Part shown: positions 40,396 to 48,842 of the stretch, one piece after another
How the letters are laid out: each line of letters starts with the position of its first letter
Numbering within the stretch: the stretch's first letter is position 1
Notes under the pieces: generated by a model
Told to the model about the DNA's origin: nothing
The model's database searches: none
Seen by the model: the letters and a program-made list of their open reading frames with translations, nothing else
Program-made: the position numbers and the translations under genes
Source: JAKQIM01 sp029557965
GTDB taxonomy: Bacteria > Chloroflexota > Anaerolineae > Anaerolineales > UBA4823
DNA: 64,000 nt
NCBI GenBank assembly: GCA_035341015.1
Contig: DAOQUL010000007.1
Coordinates: 32,212 to 96,211, forward strand
Direction of reading: 5' to 3'

Positions 40396-41580
40396 TTGGA
40401 TATCCCCATTGCCCAGCGGTCAGCCCCGCACATCTTAAGCAGCCTGTGCCAGGCATTGTTGGCCCGGGCCGGCAGCCCCATCCCGCCCCTTTGCCCCAAA
40501 GACTGGGCTGCCGCCGTGCACCTGGCCCAGGCTGAGCGCGTGGCCCCCCTCCTGTACTGGTCTTGCCAGCAGGCCGGCTGGCCCGCAGAGTTCCCCGCCG
40601 ATGCCCGCCAGGAGCTGACCCGGCAGTATTACGCCACCGCCGCCCGCAATGCCCTGCTCTTCCAAGAGCTGGAGCGCATCCTGGCCGCCTTCTCAGAGAC
40701 CGCCATCCCCGTCATCGTGCTCAAAGGCGCCGCCCTCGCCACCACCCTTTACCCCAGCATCGGCCTGCGCCCCATGGCTGACCTGGACCTGCTGGTCCCA
40801 CAGGCGGATATGGAAAGGGCGCTGCAGATCGCCAGAGAGCGGCTCGGTTACCGGGAGCCTCGCATGGACGAAGCCCCGCACTTGAACCGCCTGGTGGATT
40901 ATCACGTCCACCTGGTGAGCGGGGCAGCGCAGCCCCTGGTATTGGAACTGCACTGGAACCTGGTCGCCAGCCACGCAAGCTGGTACGCCGCCCCGGTGGA
41001 GTGGTTCTGGCAGCACAGCCAGCCCCTGCCCGCCGCCCCCCAGGCCCGCATGCTGGCCCCCGAGGCCCAACTGCTCTACCTCGCCGCCCACGCCGTCCTC
41101 CAGCACGGCGCCAGCGAGACCCGCCTGCTGTGGATCTACGACATCCACGCCCTGGCCGGCCAGCCCGGCCTGGATTGGGATGGCTTGCTGGAGCAGGCGC
41201 GGGCCTTGCGTTGGTCGGCCGTGCTCCTGCAAGCCTTGAAGCAGGCCCAAGCTTGCTTCGCCACGCCCCTGCCAGGTGGCCTGCTGGAGCGCCTGGAGGC
41301 CCAATCCGAAGCCCGCCTGGCGCGCGTGGTGGCCCTCAAGACCAAATTCCCCCCCGTGCGCCTGCTGTATAACTGGTACACCCTCGCCGCCCTCAATGGG
41401 CCCGCCCGCCTGCGCTTTATCGGCGCGCTGCTCTTCCCCAGCCAGGCTTATATCGCCTGGCGCTACCGCCCGCACCCCGCCTGGACCTGGCCCCTCTATT
41501 ACCCCTACCGCTGGGTCATCATGATTTGGGAAAGCCTGCTCACCCTGGGCCAGGGCCTGAAACGCCTCATTACCTCATGA
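40396..41580 (+). CDS. Nucleotidyltransferase family protein (NTP_transf_5 type)
   Basis: A 394-residue protein of the uncharacterised nucleotidyltransferase family often found in surface-polysaccharide clusters. The catalytic region reads VIVLKGAALATTLYPSIGLRPMADLDLLVP, where DLD provides the metal-binding acidic pair. Later VDYHVHLVSG and LELHWNLV contain the conserved His-x-His and HW typical of the family. The start is a TTG at 40396; no better start is seen. Its stop overlaps the ATG of the next gene (ATGA). The substrate is unknown; transfer of a nucleotide to a sugar or protein is a family guess. Confidence 0.75.
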   Translation: MDIPIAQRSAPHILSSLCQALLARAGSPIPPLCPKDWAAAVHLAQAERVAPLLYWSCQQAGWPAEFPADARQELTRQYYATAARNALLFQELERILAAFSETAIPVIVLKGAALATTLYPSIGLRPMADLDLLVPQADMERALQIARERLGYREPRMDEAPHLNRLVDYHVHLVSGAAQPLVLELHWNLVASHASWYAAPVEWFWQHSQPLPAAPQARMLAPEAQLLYLAAHAVLQHGASETRLLWIYDIHALAGQPGLDWDGLLEQARALRWSAVLLQALKQAQACFATPLPGGLLERLEAQSEARLARVVALKTKFPPVRLLYNWYTLAALNGPARLRFIGALLFPSQAYIAWRYRPHPAWTWPLYYPYRWVIMIWESLLTLGQGLKRLITS

Positions 41581-43430
41581 AACGACTGATCTGGCTCGAA
41601 TGGGCCCTGCTCCTGGCTGCCCTGGCCGCCTTCACCATCACCGAGCAGTACCGGCCTTACGTCACGGTCGGGTTGGGGTTGCTGGCGGCCTCCTTTGGGC
41701 TGCGCTGGCTGCGCACTGGCAAATTTGTCCCCCGCTCTGGTCTTGAGCTTTCGGCCATCCTGTTCATCGCCAGCGCCGCCCTCGCCACCTGGATCGCCGT
41801 GGACCGGCCCACCGCCATGCTGCAAATGGCCCGCATCCTGGCCGCCGCGGCCCTGTTCTACGCCATCGTCAGCCTCGAACGGGCCTGGCTGCCCTGGCTG
41901 GCCGCCGGCCTTGTGGCTGCTGCCGCCTTCCTGGCCCTCTATTGGCCCCTCCAGCATGACTTTGCCGCCGAGACGGCCAAGTTCGCTTTCATTACCAATC
42001 TCGGCCTGTGGCTCAACGCCCATTTCCCCGCCCTCCCCGGCCCATCCATCCATGCCAACGTGGCGGCGGGGACCCTGGCCCTGGCGCTGCCCTTTGACCT
42101 GGCCCTGGCCTGGCAGGCCTGGCAGGCGGGGCGCAAACCCCTGGCCCTGCTGGCCGCCGCTGCCGGCCTGCTCATCGCCGCCGGCCTGCTAATGACCAGC
42201 AGCCGCGGCGCCTGGGTGGGGCTGGCGGGTATGCTGGGATTAGCGCTGATGGCCTGGCTGCAGCGGCGGCGTTTCGCAACTTCGAAGCGCCAGGCTTTCT
42301 TCTGGGGGCTGTCGGCTATCGCCGGGTTGGGCCTGGCGGCTGCCCTGGCCGCCACCGGCTGGCTGGAGCGCCTGCTCGGCCAACTGCCTGACCCCACCGG
42401 CAGCATGACCGGCCGGACGCACCTGTGGCTCCAGGGCCTGCCCCTGATCCGCGATTACCTCTTCACCGGCAGCGGCCTGATGGGCTTCCGCATCTTGTTT
42501 GGCATTTACGGCCTGCTCATCCATTCCCCCTACCAGGATCATTTGCACAACACCTACCTGGAAGTCTGGCTCGAGCAGGGGCTGCTGGGCTTCATTGGCT
42601 TTGCCCTGGGCGCGCTGGTGATTGCCGGGTGGGCCTGGAAAGTCCTCGCCCGCCGCCAGATTTCTATTTGGGGCTGGGCCGGGTTGGCCGCCCTGGCCGT
42701 GGCCGGGCTGCACGGCATCTTCGACGTGGTCTTTTACGTGACGCGCACCTTGCCCCTCATCGGCCTGGTCGGCGGCTTTGCCTGGTGGCTGCTGGAGCAG
42801 GGGCAGGGCCAGCCGGAGGCAAAGCCTACCTTGCGCACCGTCAAGTCTTCTTCGACTGTATGCCTCCTTAAGCTCGCCGCTGCCGGCGCCCTCCTGCTCC
42901 TGGCGCTCATCTTCCACCGCCCTCTGCTCTCCGCCTTCTACGCTAACCTGGGCGCCCTCTCCCAAACCCGCACTGAGATGACCGCCCTCGGGGTGGATAA
43001 CTTCGACAACCCCACCTTAGACGAGATCCGCCAACGCAGCGATCTGGGCCAGGCCGAAGCCTATTTCCACCAGGCCCTGCGCTGGAACCCGGCCAACCTC
43101 ACCGCCCTCCAGCGCCTCTCCGCCATCGCCCTCAGCCGGGGGCAGCCTGACCAGGCCCTGGCCTGGATGCAGACTGCCTGGGAGGCCGGCAGCCGGGAGG
43201 AGATCACCCGCCTGCTCCTCGGCGATGCCCTGGCCGCCCTCGGGCAGACCCAATCTGCCGCCGAGACCGTGCGCGGCCTCACCTGGGCTGAGGGCCGCCT
43301 GATGTTCCAGGCCTGGTACCGCTACGAGCGCCAGGGTGATCTTGACCGCGCCGCACTGGCCTGGCAGGCCGTCCTGGCCCTCAACCCCCACAACCAGCAG
43401 GCCCTGGATTGGCTGGCGGCCCATCCTTAG
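41577..43430 (+). CDS. O-antigen ligase/polymerase (Wzy_C family) with C-terminal TPR
   Basis: A large membrane protein of 617 residues with about 11-12 hydrophobic segments. The periplasmic catalytic loop of the O-antigen ligase family is visible: SSRGAWVGL, MTGRTHLWLQGLPLIRDYLFTGSG and the HNTYLEVWLEQGLLGF motif. The C-terminal 150 residues, outside the membrane, contain TPR-like repeats (AEAYFHQALRWNPANLTALQRLSAIALSRGQPDQALAWM). Enzymes of this family join glycan chains from undecaprenyl diphosphate to an acceptor, or polymerise repeats. The codon usage is extremely GC-rich. It overlaps the nucleotidyltransferase by four bases. A second, unrelated-in-sequence ligase lies at 60145. Confidence 0.85.
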   Translation: MKRLIWLEWALLLAALAAFTITEQYRPYVTVGLGLLAASFGLRWLRTGKFVPRSGLELSAILFIASAALATWIAVDRPTAMLQMARILAAAALFYAIVSLERAWLPWLAAGLVAAAAFLALYWPLQHDFAAETAKFAFITNLGLWLNAHFPALPGPSIHANVAAGTLALALPFDLALAWQAWQAGRKPLALLAAAAGLLIAAGLLMTSSRGAWVGLAGMLGLALMAWLQRRRFATSKRQAFFWGLSAIAGLGLAAALAATGWLERLLGQLPDPTGSMTGRTHLWLQGLPLIRDYLFTGSGLMGFRILFGIYGLLIHSPYQDHLHNTYLEVWLEQGLLGFIGFALGALVIAGWAWKVLARRQISIWGWAGLAALAVAGLHGIFDVVFYVTRTLPLIGLVGGFAWWLLEQGQGQPEAKPTLRTVKSSSTVCLLKLAAAGALLLLALIFHRPLLSAFYANLGALSQTRTEMTALGVDNFDNPTLDEIRQRSDLGQAEAYFHQALRWNPANLTALQRLSAIALSRGQPDQALAWMQTAWEAGSREEITRLLLGDALAALGQTQSAAETVRGLTWAEGRLMFQAWYRYERQGDLDRAALAWQAVLALNPHNQQALDWLAAHP

Positions 43431-43463
43431 AACTTATCGCTGTCTCAAACCGATCATTCCTCC

Positions 43464-46286
43464 ATGAAACCCCTCCCTCGTCTTCTTCTATTCCTCCTTC
43501 TCTTTTCCTTTGCCGCGCCATTGGCCCTTGGCCCCGCCCGCGCCCAGTCCTCCGATCCCTTCTGGAGCGAGCCCGCCAACCTCTCCCAATCCGGCGCCGC
43601 CTCCCAGCCCCGCCTGCTGGCCGCCCCCGATGGCCGCCTGCAGGCCTTCTGGTGGGACCGCTTCGACGGCCTGACCAGCGCCCTCTACGACGGCAGCGCC
43701 TGGGGCGAGCCCTTCGCCGCCCCCCTGCCTGGCACCCAGTCTGCCCCCCAACTCCTGCTCGCCCTCTCCTCTCCCTCTCCCCTCTCCACTCCAGCGGAGT
43801 GGAGAGGGGCCGGGGGTGAGGTGGGCTCCGGGGGTGAGGTGGGTGAGGTGGGTGATGTAGGCACCGTCCACGCCCTATGGCTGGATGGCGGCGCCTTGCT
43901 GCACAGCACCACCCCCTTCGGCCAGGCCGCCTGGAGCCGCCCCGCCAACCTGGCTGACCCCGCCATGGCTTACCAGGCCGCCCTGGCCCCCGATGGCGCT
44001 CTCTCGGTCGCCTACCTGCGCACCCTCCAGGACGAGACCGCCGCCGCCGGCCTCTATTACCTGCGCTTGCCCGCCGGCCAACTCTCCTGGACCGCCGCCG
44101 TCCCCGTCCACACCTCGCGCTACTACCGCCTGCTCACCGCCGAAACCGCCTACCTCTCCCTGCTCGACCTCTCCTCCCCCCTCTCCACCACAACGGAGGG
44201 GGTAGGGGCCGGGGGTGAGGTAGGGGCCGCGGTCTTCCTGGCCTGGCACGAGCCCCAGACCGGCGCCGCCCTCTACGCTGCCTCGGCCGCCAGCGCTGCC
44301 TGGAGCGCCCCCCAGCCTCTCAGCGATGACCAGGCCCTGGCCCCCGCCCGCCCCCGCCTGGCCGCCCAGCCGGATGGCGCCCCCCTGCTCATCTGGCAGG
44401 ATGCCTCCCGCAGCGCCTGCACCCTGTACCAGCAGGCCTGGTCCCCCACCAGCGGGTCGGATGGCGATTGGGCCGCCCCTGCCCCCATCCTGGATGGACT
44501 GGCCGCCTGCCCCGCCGCCGGACAGTTCTACAATCAAGGTGGCTTGCTTTACTGGCTCTGGAGCTCGGCCGGTGGCGGCCTGGCCCTGGCCGCCTGGGAC
44601 CCTCAGACCAAAGGCTGGTCTGAGGCGCAGACTCTATCCGCCAGCCTCTCCGCCGCCCCCACGGCCGCCGAGAGCCCCCTCTCCGATCCCCTCCTGGCCT
44701 TCGACGCCTCCTCCGCCGGCCTGCTCTTGCTCGGCCAGGACGAGCAGGGGGATATCTGGTTTGCCCGCAGCTCCGCCGCCGCCCTGCAATTGGTCTACCC
44801 AACCCCCTCCCCCTGGAGCCTTTCCCAGCCCCTCTCAAGCGCCGGCCTGGCCGCCGCCGACCCCGCCCTGGCCCTTGACGACCAGAACCGCATCCACGTG
44901 GTGTGGAGCGAGGGCCAGCCTGGCGCCCCCGCCTCCCAGATCCTCTACGCCCGCTCCGCCGATGGTCAACCCGGCGCCGACGGGCTGCCCGTCGCCATCT
45001 CCTTCTCCCGCCCTGCTGCCGTGGTCAGCGCGGCGGCCGGTGAAGTGGCCCGCCAGCCCGCCCTGCTGCTGCAAGAGGGCTGGCTGCACCTGGCCTGGAG
45101 CGGCGGGAGCGAGGGCGAGATCCTTTACAGCCGTGCCGCCCTCGACCAGGCCGCCTCGGCCGCTGCCTGGTCGCCCGCCCAATACATTTCCAACGGCCTG
45201 CCGGGGGCCTGGCCCCTGCTGGCCGCCGACCAATCTGGCGGGCTCTACCTGCTTTACGTGCTGCCTGCCAACGAAGGGCGCGGTGTGTACCTGGCCCGCT
45301 CGCAAGATGGCGGCAGCACCTGGACGGCCCCTGAGATGGTCTTCGATGCCGGCGCCGCCGGCTGGCGCATGGTGGGGCCGACCGCCCTGGCCCTGACCCC
45401 CTCCCTGCGCCTGGCCGGGCTGACCGAGCTGCACGTGGTCATCACCCGCCAGGCCTTGCCCGGCACCCTGCCCGCCCAGGGCCTGGTGTACACCCGCGCC
45501 GCCCTCTCTGCCGCCTCCCTCCAACCCCTGGCCTGGAGCGAGCCCTTCGAGGCCGCGGCGGCCGCCTACAGTGCCCCGCGCCTGGCCGCCTCGGCTGGCC
45601 GCCTGCACCTGTTCTCGGTGGATGCGGCGGGGGCCTTGTGGCAGCGCAGCCTGCCCCTCGACGCCCCCTTTGAGGACGTGGCCGCCTGGGGCACCCCGCA
45701 GCGGGTGAGTGGCTGGGTGAACCTCAGCGGCTGGGTGAACCTCAGCGGCTGGGATAACCTGACCGGCGGCCTGCCTTACGGCCTGGCTGCCGCCGGCGGC
45801 CTGCTGGATGGCAACCTGTACCTGGCCGGGCCCGCCTACCAGGTTAACACCGACCCGGCCTTCATCCTGCGTTTCAGCGCCTGGCAAGATGCCCGCTGGA
45901 CCGCCTCCGAGGCCTACGATCCGATCCATATGCCTGCCGGTGAGGTGCTGGCTGCCGCTGCCGCCGCCCGCCCTGAGGGCGCCCGCCTGGCCCTGGCCTG
46001 GGTCTCTTTGGATGCCGACGGCCTGCCGGCCCTGCGCCTGGCCTGGCGCCCCCTGCCAGAATTCACCCTGCCGCCCCTGCCCACCCCCCAGCCCACATCC
46101 ACCCTGCCGCCCCAGCCCACCCTGGCCCCCACGATTGCCCCCAGCCCCACGCCGGACCTGAACCGCACTGCCCCTGCTTCAACCAGCCTGCCCGACCCGC
46201 GCCTGCTGGGCGGCGGCCTGGCGGCCCTGATCGTAGTTGGAGTGATCGTGGTGGTAAGATTGGGCTGGTTCCGCAAGCCGTCTTAA
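43464..46286 (+). CDS. Large secreted, membrane-anchored beta-propeller (sialidase-fold) protein
   Basis: A 940-residue surface protein. A signal peptide ends near residue 28 (ARAQ). Repeated modules follow with Asp-box-like or BNR-like strands (LARSQDGGSTWTAPEMVF; repeated HVVWSEG, LHLAWSGG and VFLAWHEP) typical of six- or seven-bladed propellers. Pro/Thr-rich linkers and one C-terminal transmembrane helix (about 912-932) with a short basic tail complete it. No sialidase catalytic Arg triad can be confirmed by eye, so binding rather than hydrolysis is possible. The reading frame contains two REP-like palindromic insertions (43779-43843 and 44175-44230) and an 18-base tandem repeat. A shorter AT-rich relative is at 51272. 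Confidence 0.7.
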   Translation: MKPLPRLLLFLLLFSFAAPLALGPARAQSSDPFWSEPANLSQSGAASQPRLLAAPDGRLQAFWWDRFDGLTSALYDGSAWGEPFAAPLPGTQSAPQLLLALSSPSPLSTPAEWRGAGGEVGSGGEVGEVGDVGTVHALWLDGGALLHSTTPFGQAAWSRPANLADPAMAYQAALAPDGALSVAYLRTLQDETAAAGLYYLRLPAGQLSWTAAVPVHTSRYYRLLTAETAYLSLLDLSSPLSTTTEGVGAGGEVGAAVFLAWHEPQTGAALYAASAASAAWSAPQPLSDDQALAPARPRLAAQPDGAPLLIWQDASRSACTLYQQAWSPTSGSDGDWAAPAPILDGLAACPAAGQFYNQGGLLYWLWSSAGGGLALAAWDPQTKGWSEAQTLSASLSAAPTAAESPLSDPLLAFDASSAGLLLLGQDEQGDIWFARSSAAALQLVYPTPSPWSLSQPLSSAGLAAADPALALDDQNRIHVVWSEGQPGAPASQILYARSADGQPGADGLPVAISFSRPAAVVSAAAGEVARQPALLLQEGWLHLAWSGGSEGEILYSRAALDQAASAAAWSPAQYISNGLPGAWPLLAADQSGGLYLLYVLPANEGRGVYLARSQDGGSTWTAPEMVFDAGAAGWRMVGPTALALTPSLRLAGLTELHVVITRQALPGTLPAQGLVYTRAALSAASLQPLAWSEPFEAAAAAYSAPRLAASAGRLHLFSVDAAGALWQRSLPLDAPFEDVAAWGTPQRVSGWVNLSGWVNLSGWDNLTGGLPYGLAAAGGLLDGNLYLAGPAYQVNTDPAFILRFSAWQDARWTASEAYDPIHMPAGEVLAAAAAARPEGARLALAWVSLDADGLPALRLAWRPLPEFTLPPLPTPQPTSTLPPQPTLAPTIAPSPTPDLNRTAPASTSLPDPRLLGGGLAALIVVGVIVVVRLGWFRKPS
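43779..43843 (+). repeat. In-frame REP-like palindromic insertion 1
   Basis: Perfect 14-base arms (43779-43792 and 43796-43809) are followed by two copies of CCGGGGGTGAGGTGGG (43810-43825 and 43828-43843). The 17-mer at 43806-43822 recurs exactly at 44205-44221. Confidence 0.75.
44175..44230 (+). repeat. In-frame REP-like palindromic insertion 2
   Basis: An imperfect C-rich/G-rich palindrome (44177-44182 with 44197-44202, CTCC/GGAG inside) ends in the same 17-mer (44205-44221) as insertion 1, about 400 bases away. It also reads through as Gly/Val/Glu codons. Confidence 0.7.
45708..45761 (+). repeat. Three 18-base tandem repeats
   Basis: Three head-to-tail units (45708-45725, 45726-45743, 45744-45761) differ by only a few bases and encode SGWVNL, SGWVNL and SGWDNL. 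This looks like recent slippage inside the propeller gene. Confidence 0.85.
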
Positions 46287-46380
46287 AAAAGGAACGACTC
46301 AAACGACGAGGAACGACTGCGGCGGGGAAGGGCGAAAAACTTTTGGGGCGGGGACTCTATACATAGGATAGCAGAATTTT

Positions 46381-46436
46381 TGGGCGGCACAAGAGGAAAT
46401 TGGACGGATGCAGTCCGCCCCTACAGATTTTATAGG
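46381..46436. repeat. Small palindromic REP-like element at the left island junction
   Basis: GGGCGG (46382-46387) can pair with CCGCCC (46415-46420), and GGAC with GTCC inside, followed by CTACAGATTTTATAGG. It resembles the short G/C palindromes dispersed in many bacterial genomes, but only one copy is in the window. The rest of 46287-46441 holds no gene that I can see. Confidence 0.35.
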
Positions 46437-46441
46437 AAACT

Positions 46442-46609
46442 ATGGCAGAAGAACTCTCTACCCAACACCAAGTCATCATCGAGCCCTCGCGCGGCTGGCT
46501 GGACCTGCAGTTGCGCGCCCTGTGGCAGTACCGCGATCTGCTGGGCTTTTTGGTGTGGCGCGCCGTGAAGGTGCGTTATGAATCACAGCAAAAAGGTTTG
46601 GAGGTTTGA
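46442..46609 (+). pseudogene. Remnant (N-terminus) of an ABC-2 polysaccharide export permease
   Basis: A 55-codon frame from ATG 46442 to TGA 46609 encodes VIIEPSRGWLDLQLRALW, then LLGFLVWRAVKVRYESQ. This is the standard opening of Wzm/TagG permeases (RPSRGW, LWxYRxLLxFLVWRDxKVRY). Homology ends after VRYESQ, where intact permeases continue into the first membrane helix, and a stop follows. An intact but different permease starts 75 bases later. The remnant has the GC-rich composition of the left side of the cluster, so it marks the breakpoint where an older permease was lost. Confidence 0.75.
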
Positions 46610-46684
46610 GTATGGACCTTGATGTGGCCGGGATGTTAAAGTCAGAATATTTTAGGCGAATTGATAGCTCAAGATTTCAAAACT

Positions 46685-47503
46685 ATGGATAAACAACTTT
46701 CAATAGGTCAAAAGAACACACTTGTACAAAAGGTGAAAATACTTGTCCATTATCGGGAATTAATCATAAATTGGGCCATACGTGATATTCGTTCTCGCTA
46801 TCGCCAGTCTTTTATGGGCATGGGATGGCTATTAATCCAGCCTGTCTTTCAAATAATTATCGTTAGCGTGATTTTTGGCTATTTTATCAAAGTGCCCAGT
46901 GAGGGAATGCCTTACCCAATTTTTTATTTTGCTGCCATGATGCCTTGGATGCTATTCCAGGGGATGATTTCTAGCGCCGTGCCAAGCGTGCTTAATAACA
47001 TGGCTTTGGTTAGTAAAATCTATTTTCCTCGCGAAATTCTTCCTCTGGCTTCTATTCTGGCACGTTTTTTTGATTTTCTGATTTCATTGGGTATTTATTT
47101 TGTTCTAATGATGGTATATAAGGTTCCATTGCAAATTACGTTGGTTCTAATTCCTGTTTTGCTAATATTACAAACAATTTTAGCCCTGGGAATAAGTCTC
47201 CTGGGCGCTGCCGTTAGCGTCTTTGTCCGGGATATTTCGTTTGCAATCCCTTTAGTGATGCAACTCTGGATGTATGCCACGCCAGTGATCTATCCACTCG
47301 ATCTGGTGCCAGAACAATGGCGTTGGCTTTACCTGCTCAATCCAATGGCGGGTGTTATCGACTCTTACCGGCGGATACTACTGTATGGCGAATGGCCAGA
47401 CTTGATTTATCTGGCAAGTGCTGCATTCACATCATTGGTATTATGCCTGTTTGGTTACTGGTATTTTAAGAAACTCGAAATTACTATGGCGGATGTACTG
47501 TGA
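46685..47503 (+). CDS. wzm: ABC-2 type polysaccharide export permease (Wzm/TagG-like)
   Basis: The membrane channel of an ABC transporter that exports undecaprenyl-linked glycan. The 272-residue protein has six hydrophobic segments. The cytoplasmic amphipathic opening HYRELIINWAIRDIRSRYRQSFMGMGWLLIQP is typical of the family, and it ends with YWYFKKLEITMADVL, again typical. The ATG 46685 is chosen; an in-frame TTG at 46661 would add eight residues. Composition is AT-rich, unlike the genes to the left. Its stop overlaps the ATP-binding subunit start (TGATG), so the pair is one unit. Confidence 0.92.
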   Translation: MDKQLSIGQKNTLVQKVKILVHYRELIINWAIRDIRSRYRQSFMGMGWLLIQPVFQIIIVSVIFGYFIKVPSEGMPYPIFYFAAMMPWMLFQGMISSAVPSVLNNMALVSKIYFPREILPLASILARFFDFLISLGIYFVLMMVYKVPLQITLVLIPVLLILQTILALGISLLGAAVSVFVRDISFAIPLVMQLWMYATPVIYPLDLVPEQWRWLYLLNPMAGVIDSYRRILLYGEWPDLIYLASAAFTSLVLCLFGYWYFKKLEITMADVL

Positions 47504-48750
47504 TGAATACCCAGCCCAGTATTGTTTTTGAGAAAGTTTCGAAGCGTTACTACATTGGCAAGCGGCATGTATTTGCCCAGCAATTGTTGCCTGAATTTAT
47601 CCAACGCAGACTGGCCCAACGTTCCACTGTTGATGAATTGTGGGCATTGCAAGATGTATCATTAGAAGTTCACCCCGGTGAGGCGCTTGGGCTAATCGGT
47701 TCGAACGGTTCGGGCAAAACTACTACCCTTTCTATCTTGGCAGGCATCACGGCTGTCACACATGGGAGCGTGGCGGTGAGCGGCCGCGTTGGAGCGCTGA
47801 TTCAACTCGGTGCAGGTTTCCATCCTGAACTAACTGGGCGCGAAAATATTTACCTCAATGCATCGATCTTGGGTCTGAAACGTGCTGAAGTCGATCGAAT
47901 CTATGATGAGATTGTTGAATTTGCTGAACTAGAGAAGTTTATGGATACTCCGGTAAAGCGTTATTCTTCTGGCATGTATGCTCGTCTGGGATTCAGCGTA
48001 GCAATCCATATCAAGCCTGATATCTTGTTGGTAGACGAGGTATTGAGCGTTGGGGATATGAACTTTCAGAGTAAATGTCAACAGCGCATGCGCAAGATGA
48101 TGAGTGACAGGATAGCGGTTGTTTTCGTCTCTCACAATTTGCCTTCTGTTCAAGGCTTATGTGATAGGGTGGTTTGGCTTGATAGAGGCAAAATACGCGC
48201 ATCAGGTAAAACCTCTGACGTTGTTGCGCAATACATGGATGCAATGAATGATCGGGCCCTCTCCACGCGCAATTCTGATTATTTTGGCACCCGCTGGGGT
48301 TCTGGAGATGTTACTTTAACAAAAGTTGATTTGATCGATCAAAACAATCAAATAACTAAAAAACTGAACTATCGCGATACAGCAACTGTCAGAATCGAAT
48401 ATCAGATTAACAAGTCGCTTCCAGGGGTTATATTTCGTCTCTGGATACAAGATGTTACTACAGGTGTAATCGTTACCTCGGCCGATTCAATCCGCGGTGA
48501 GAAGATTGGCGATTTTGGAAAACGAGGTGTGGTTGAATTTATTTTCCCAAATCTTCCCCTGAGACCGAGAAATTATTCTTTGTCGGTGGTTGCTGTCAGT
48601 ACAGACTTATTGATACCCTATGATCGCTGGGGAAGTGTAATTACTTTCACTGTGTCTTCCAGCAACATCGAACGCGAAAGTGGCTATGTTCATGGACAGC
48701 AAGACTTGGTCGAGATTCCCTACCAAGTTAGGACTTACCGATGTGATTGA
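47503..48750 (+). CDS. wzt: ABC transporter ATP-binding protein with Wzt-type C-terminal domain
   Basis: The ATPase partner of the Wzm permease, 415 residues. Nucleotide-binding domain (1-245): SNGSGKTTTLSIL Walker A, the LIQLGAGFHPELTGRENIYLNASILG region specific to polysaccharide exporters, the signature YSSGMYARLGFSVAI and Walker B ILLVDEVLSVGD. The C-terminal 165 residues (TKVDLIDQNNQITKKLNYRDTATVRIEYQ and on to FIFPNLPLRPRNYSLSVV) match the Wzt carbohydrate-binding fold, which recognises the finished, end-capped glycan and so sets export specificity. It starts at ATG 47503, sharing one base with the permease stop. Confidence 0.93.
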   Translation: MNTQPSIVFEKVSKRYYIGKRHVFAQQLLPEFIQRRLAQRSTVDELWALQDVSLEVHPGEALGLIGSNGSGKTTTLSILAGITAVTHGSVAVSGRVGALIQLGAGFHPELTGRENIYLNASILGLKRAEVDRIYDEIVEFAELEKFMDTPVKRYSSGMYARLGFSVAIHIKPDILLVDEVLSVGDMNFQSKCQQRMRKMMSDRIAVVFVSHNLPSVQGLCDRVVWLDRGKIRASGKTSDVVAQYMDAMNDRALSTRNSDYFGTRWGSGDVTLTKVDLIDQNNQITKKLNYRDTATVRIEYQINKSLPGVIFRLWIQDVTTGVIVTSADSIRGEKIGDFGKRGVVEFIFPNLPLRPRNYSLSVVAVSTDLLIPYDRWGSVITFTVSSSNIERESGYVHGQQDLVEIPYQVRTYRCD

Positions 48751-48842
48751 GCAGCTAAAAAAGACAAGTATGATCGGATGGAAATATTAGTGTTAGCGAT
48801 AACAACTTTCCTTCCCACTATAATTTTTGAGGTAATTTTGTG

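Noticed and set aside
44835..45929. Long antisense open frames across 40.4-46.2 kb
   Set aside because: Base composition near 70-78% G+C removes stop codons in all frames; the predicted proteins are Gly/Arg/Ala-rich low-complexity sequence.
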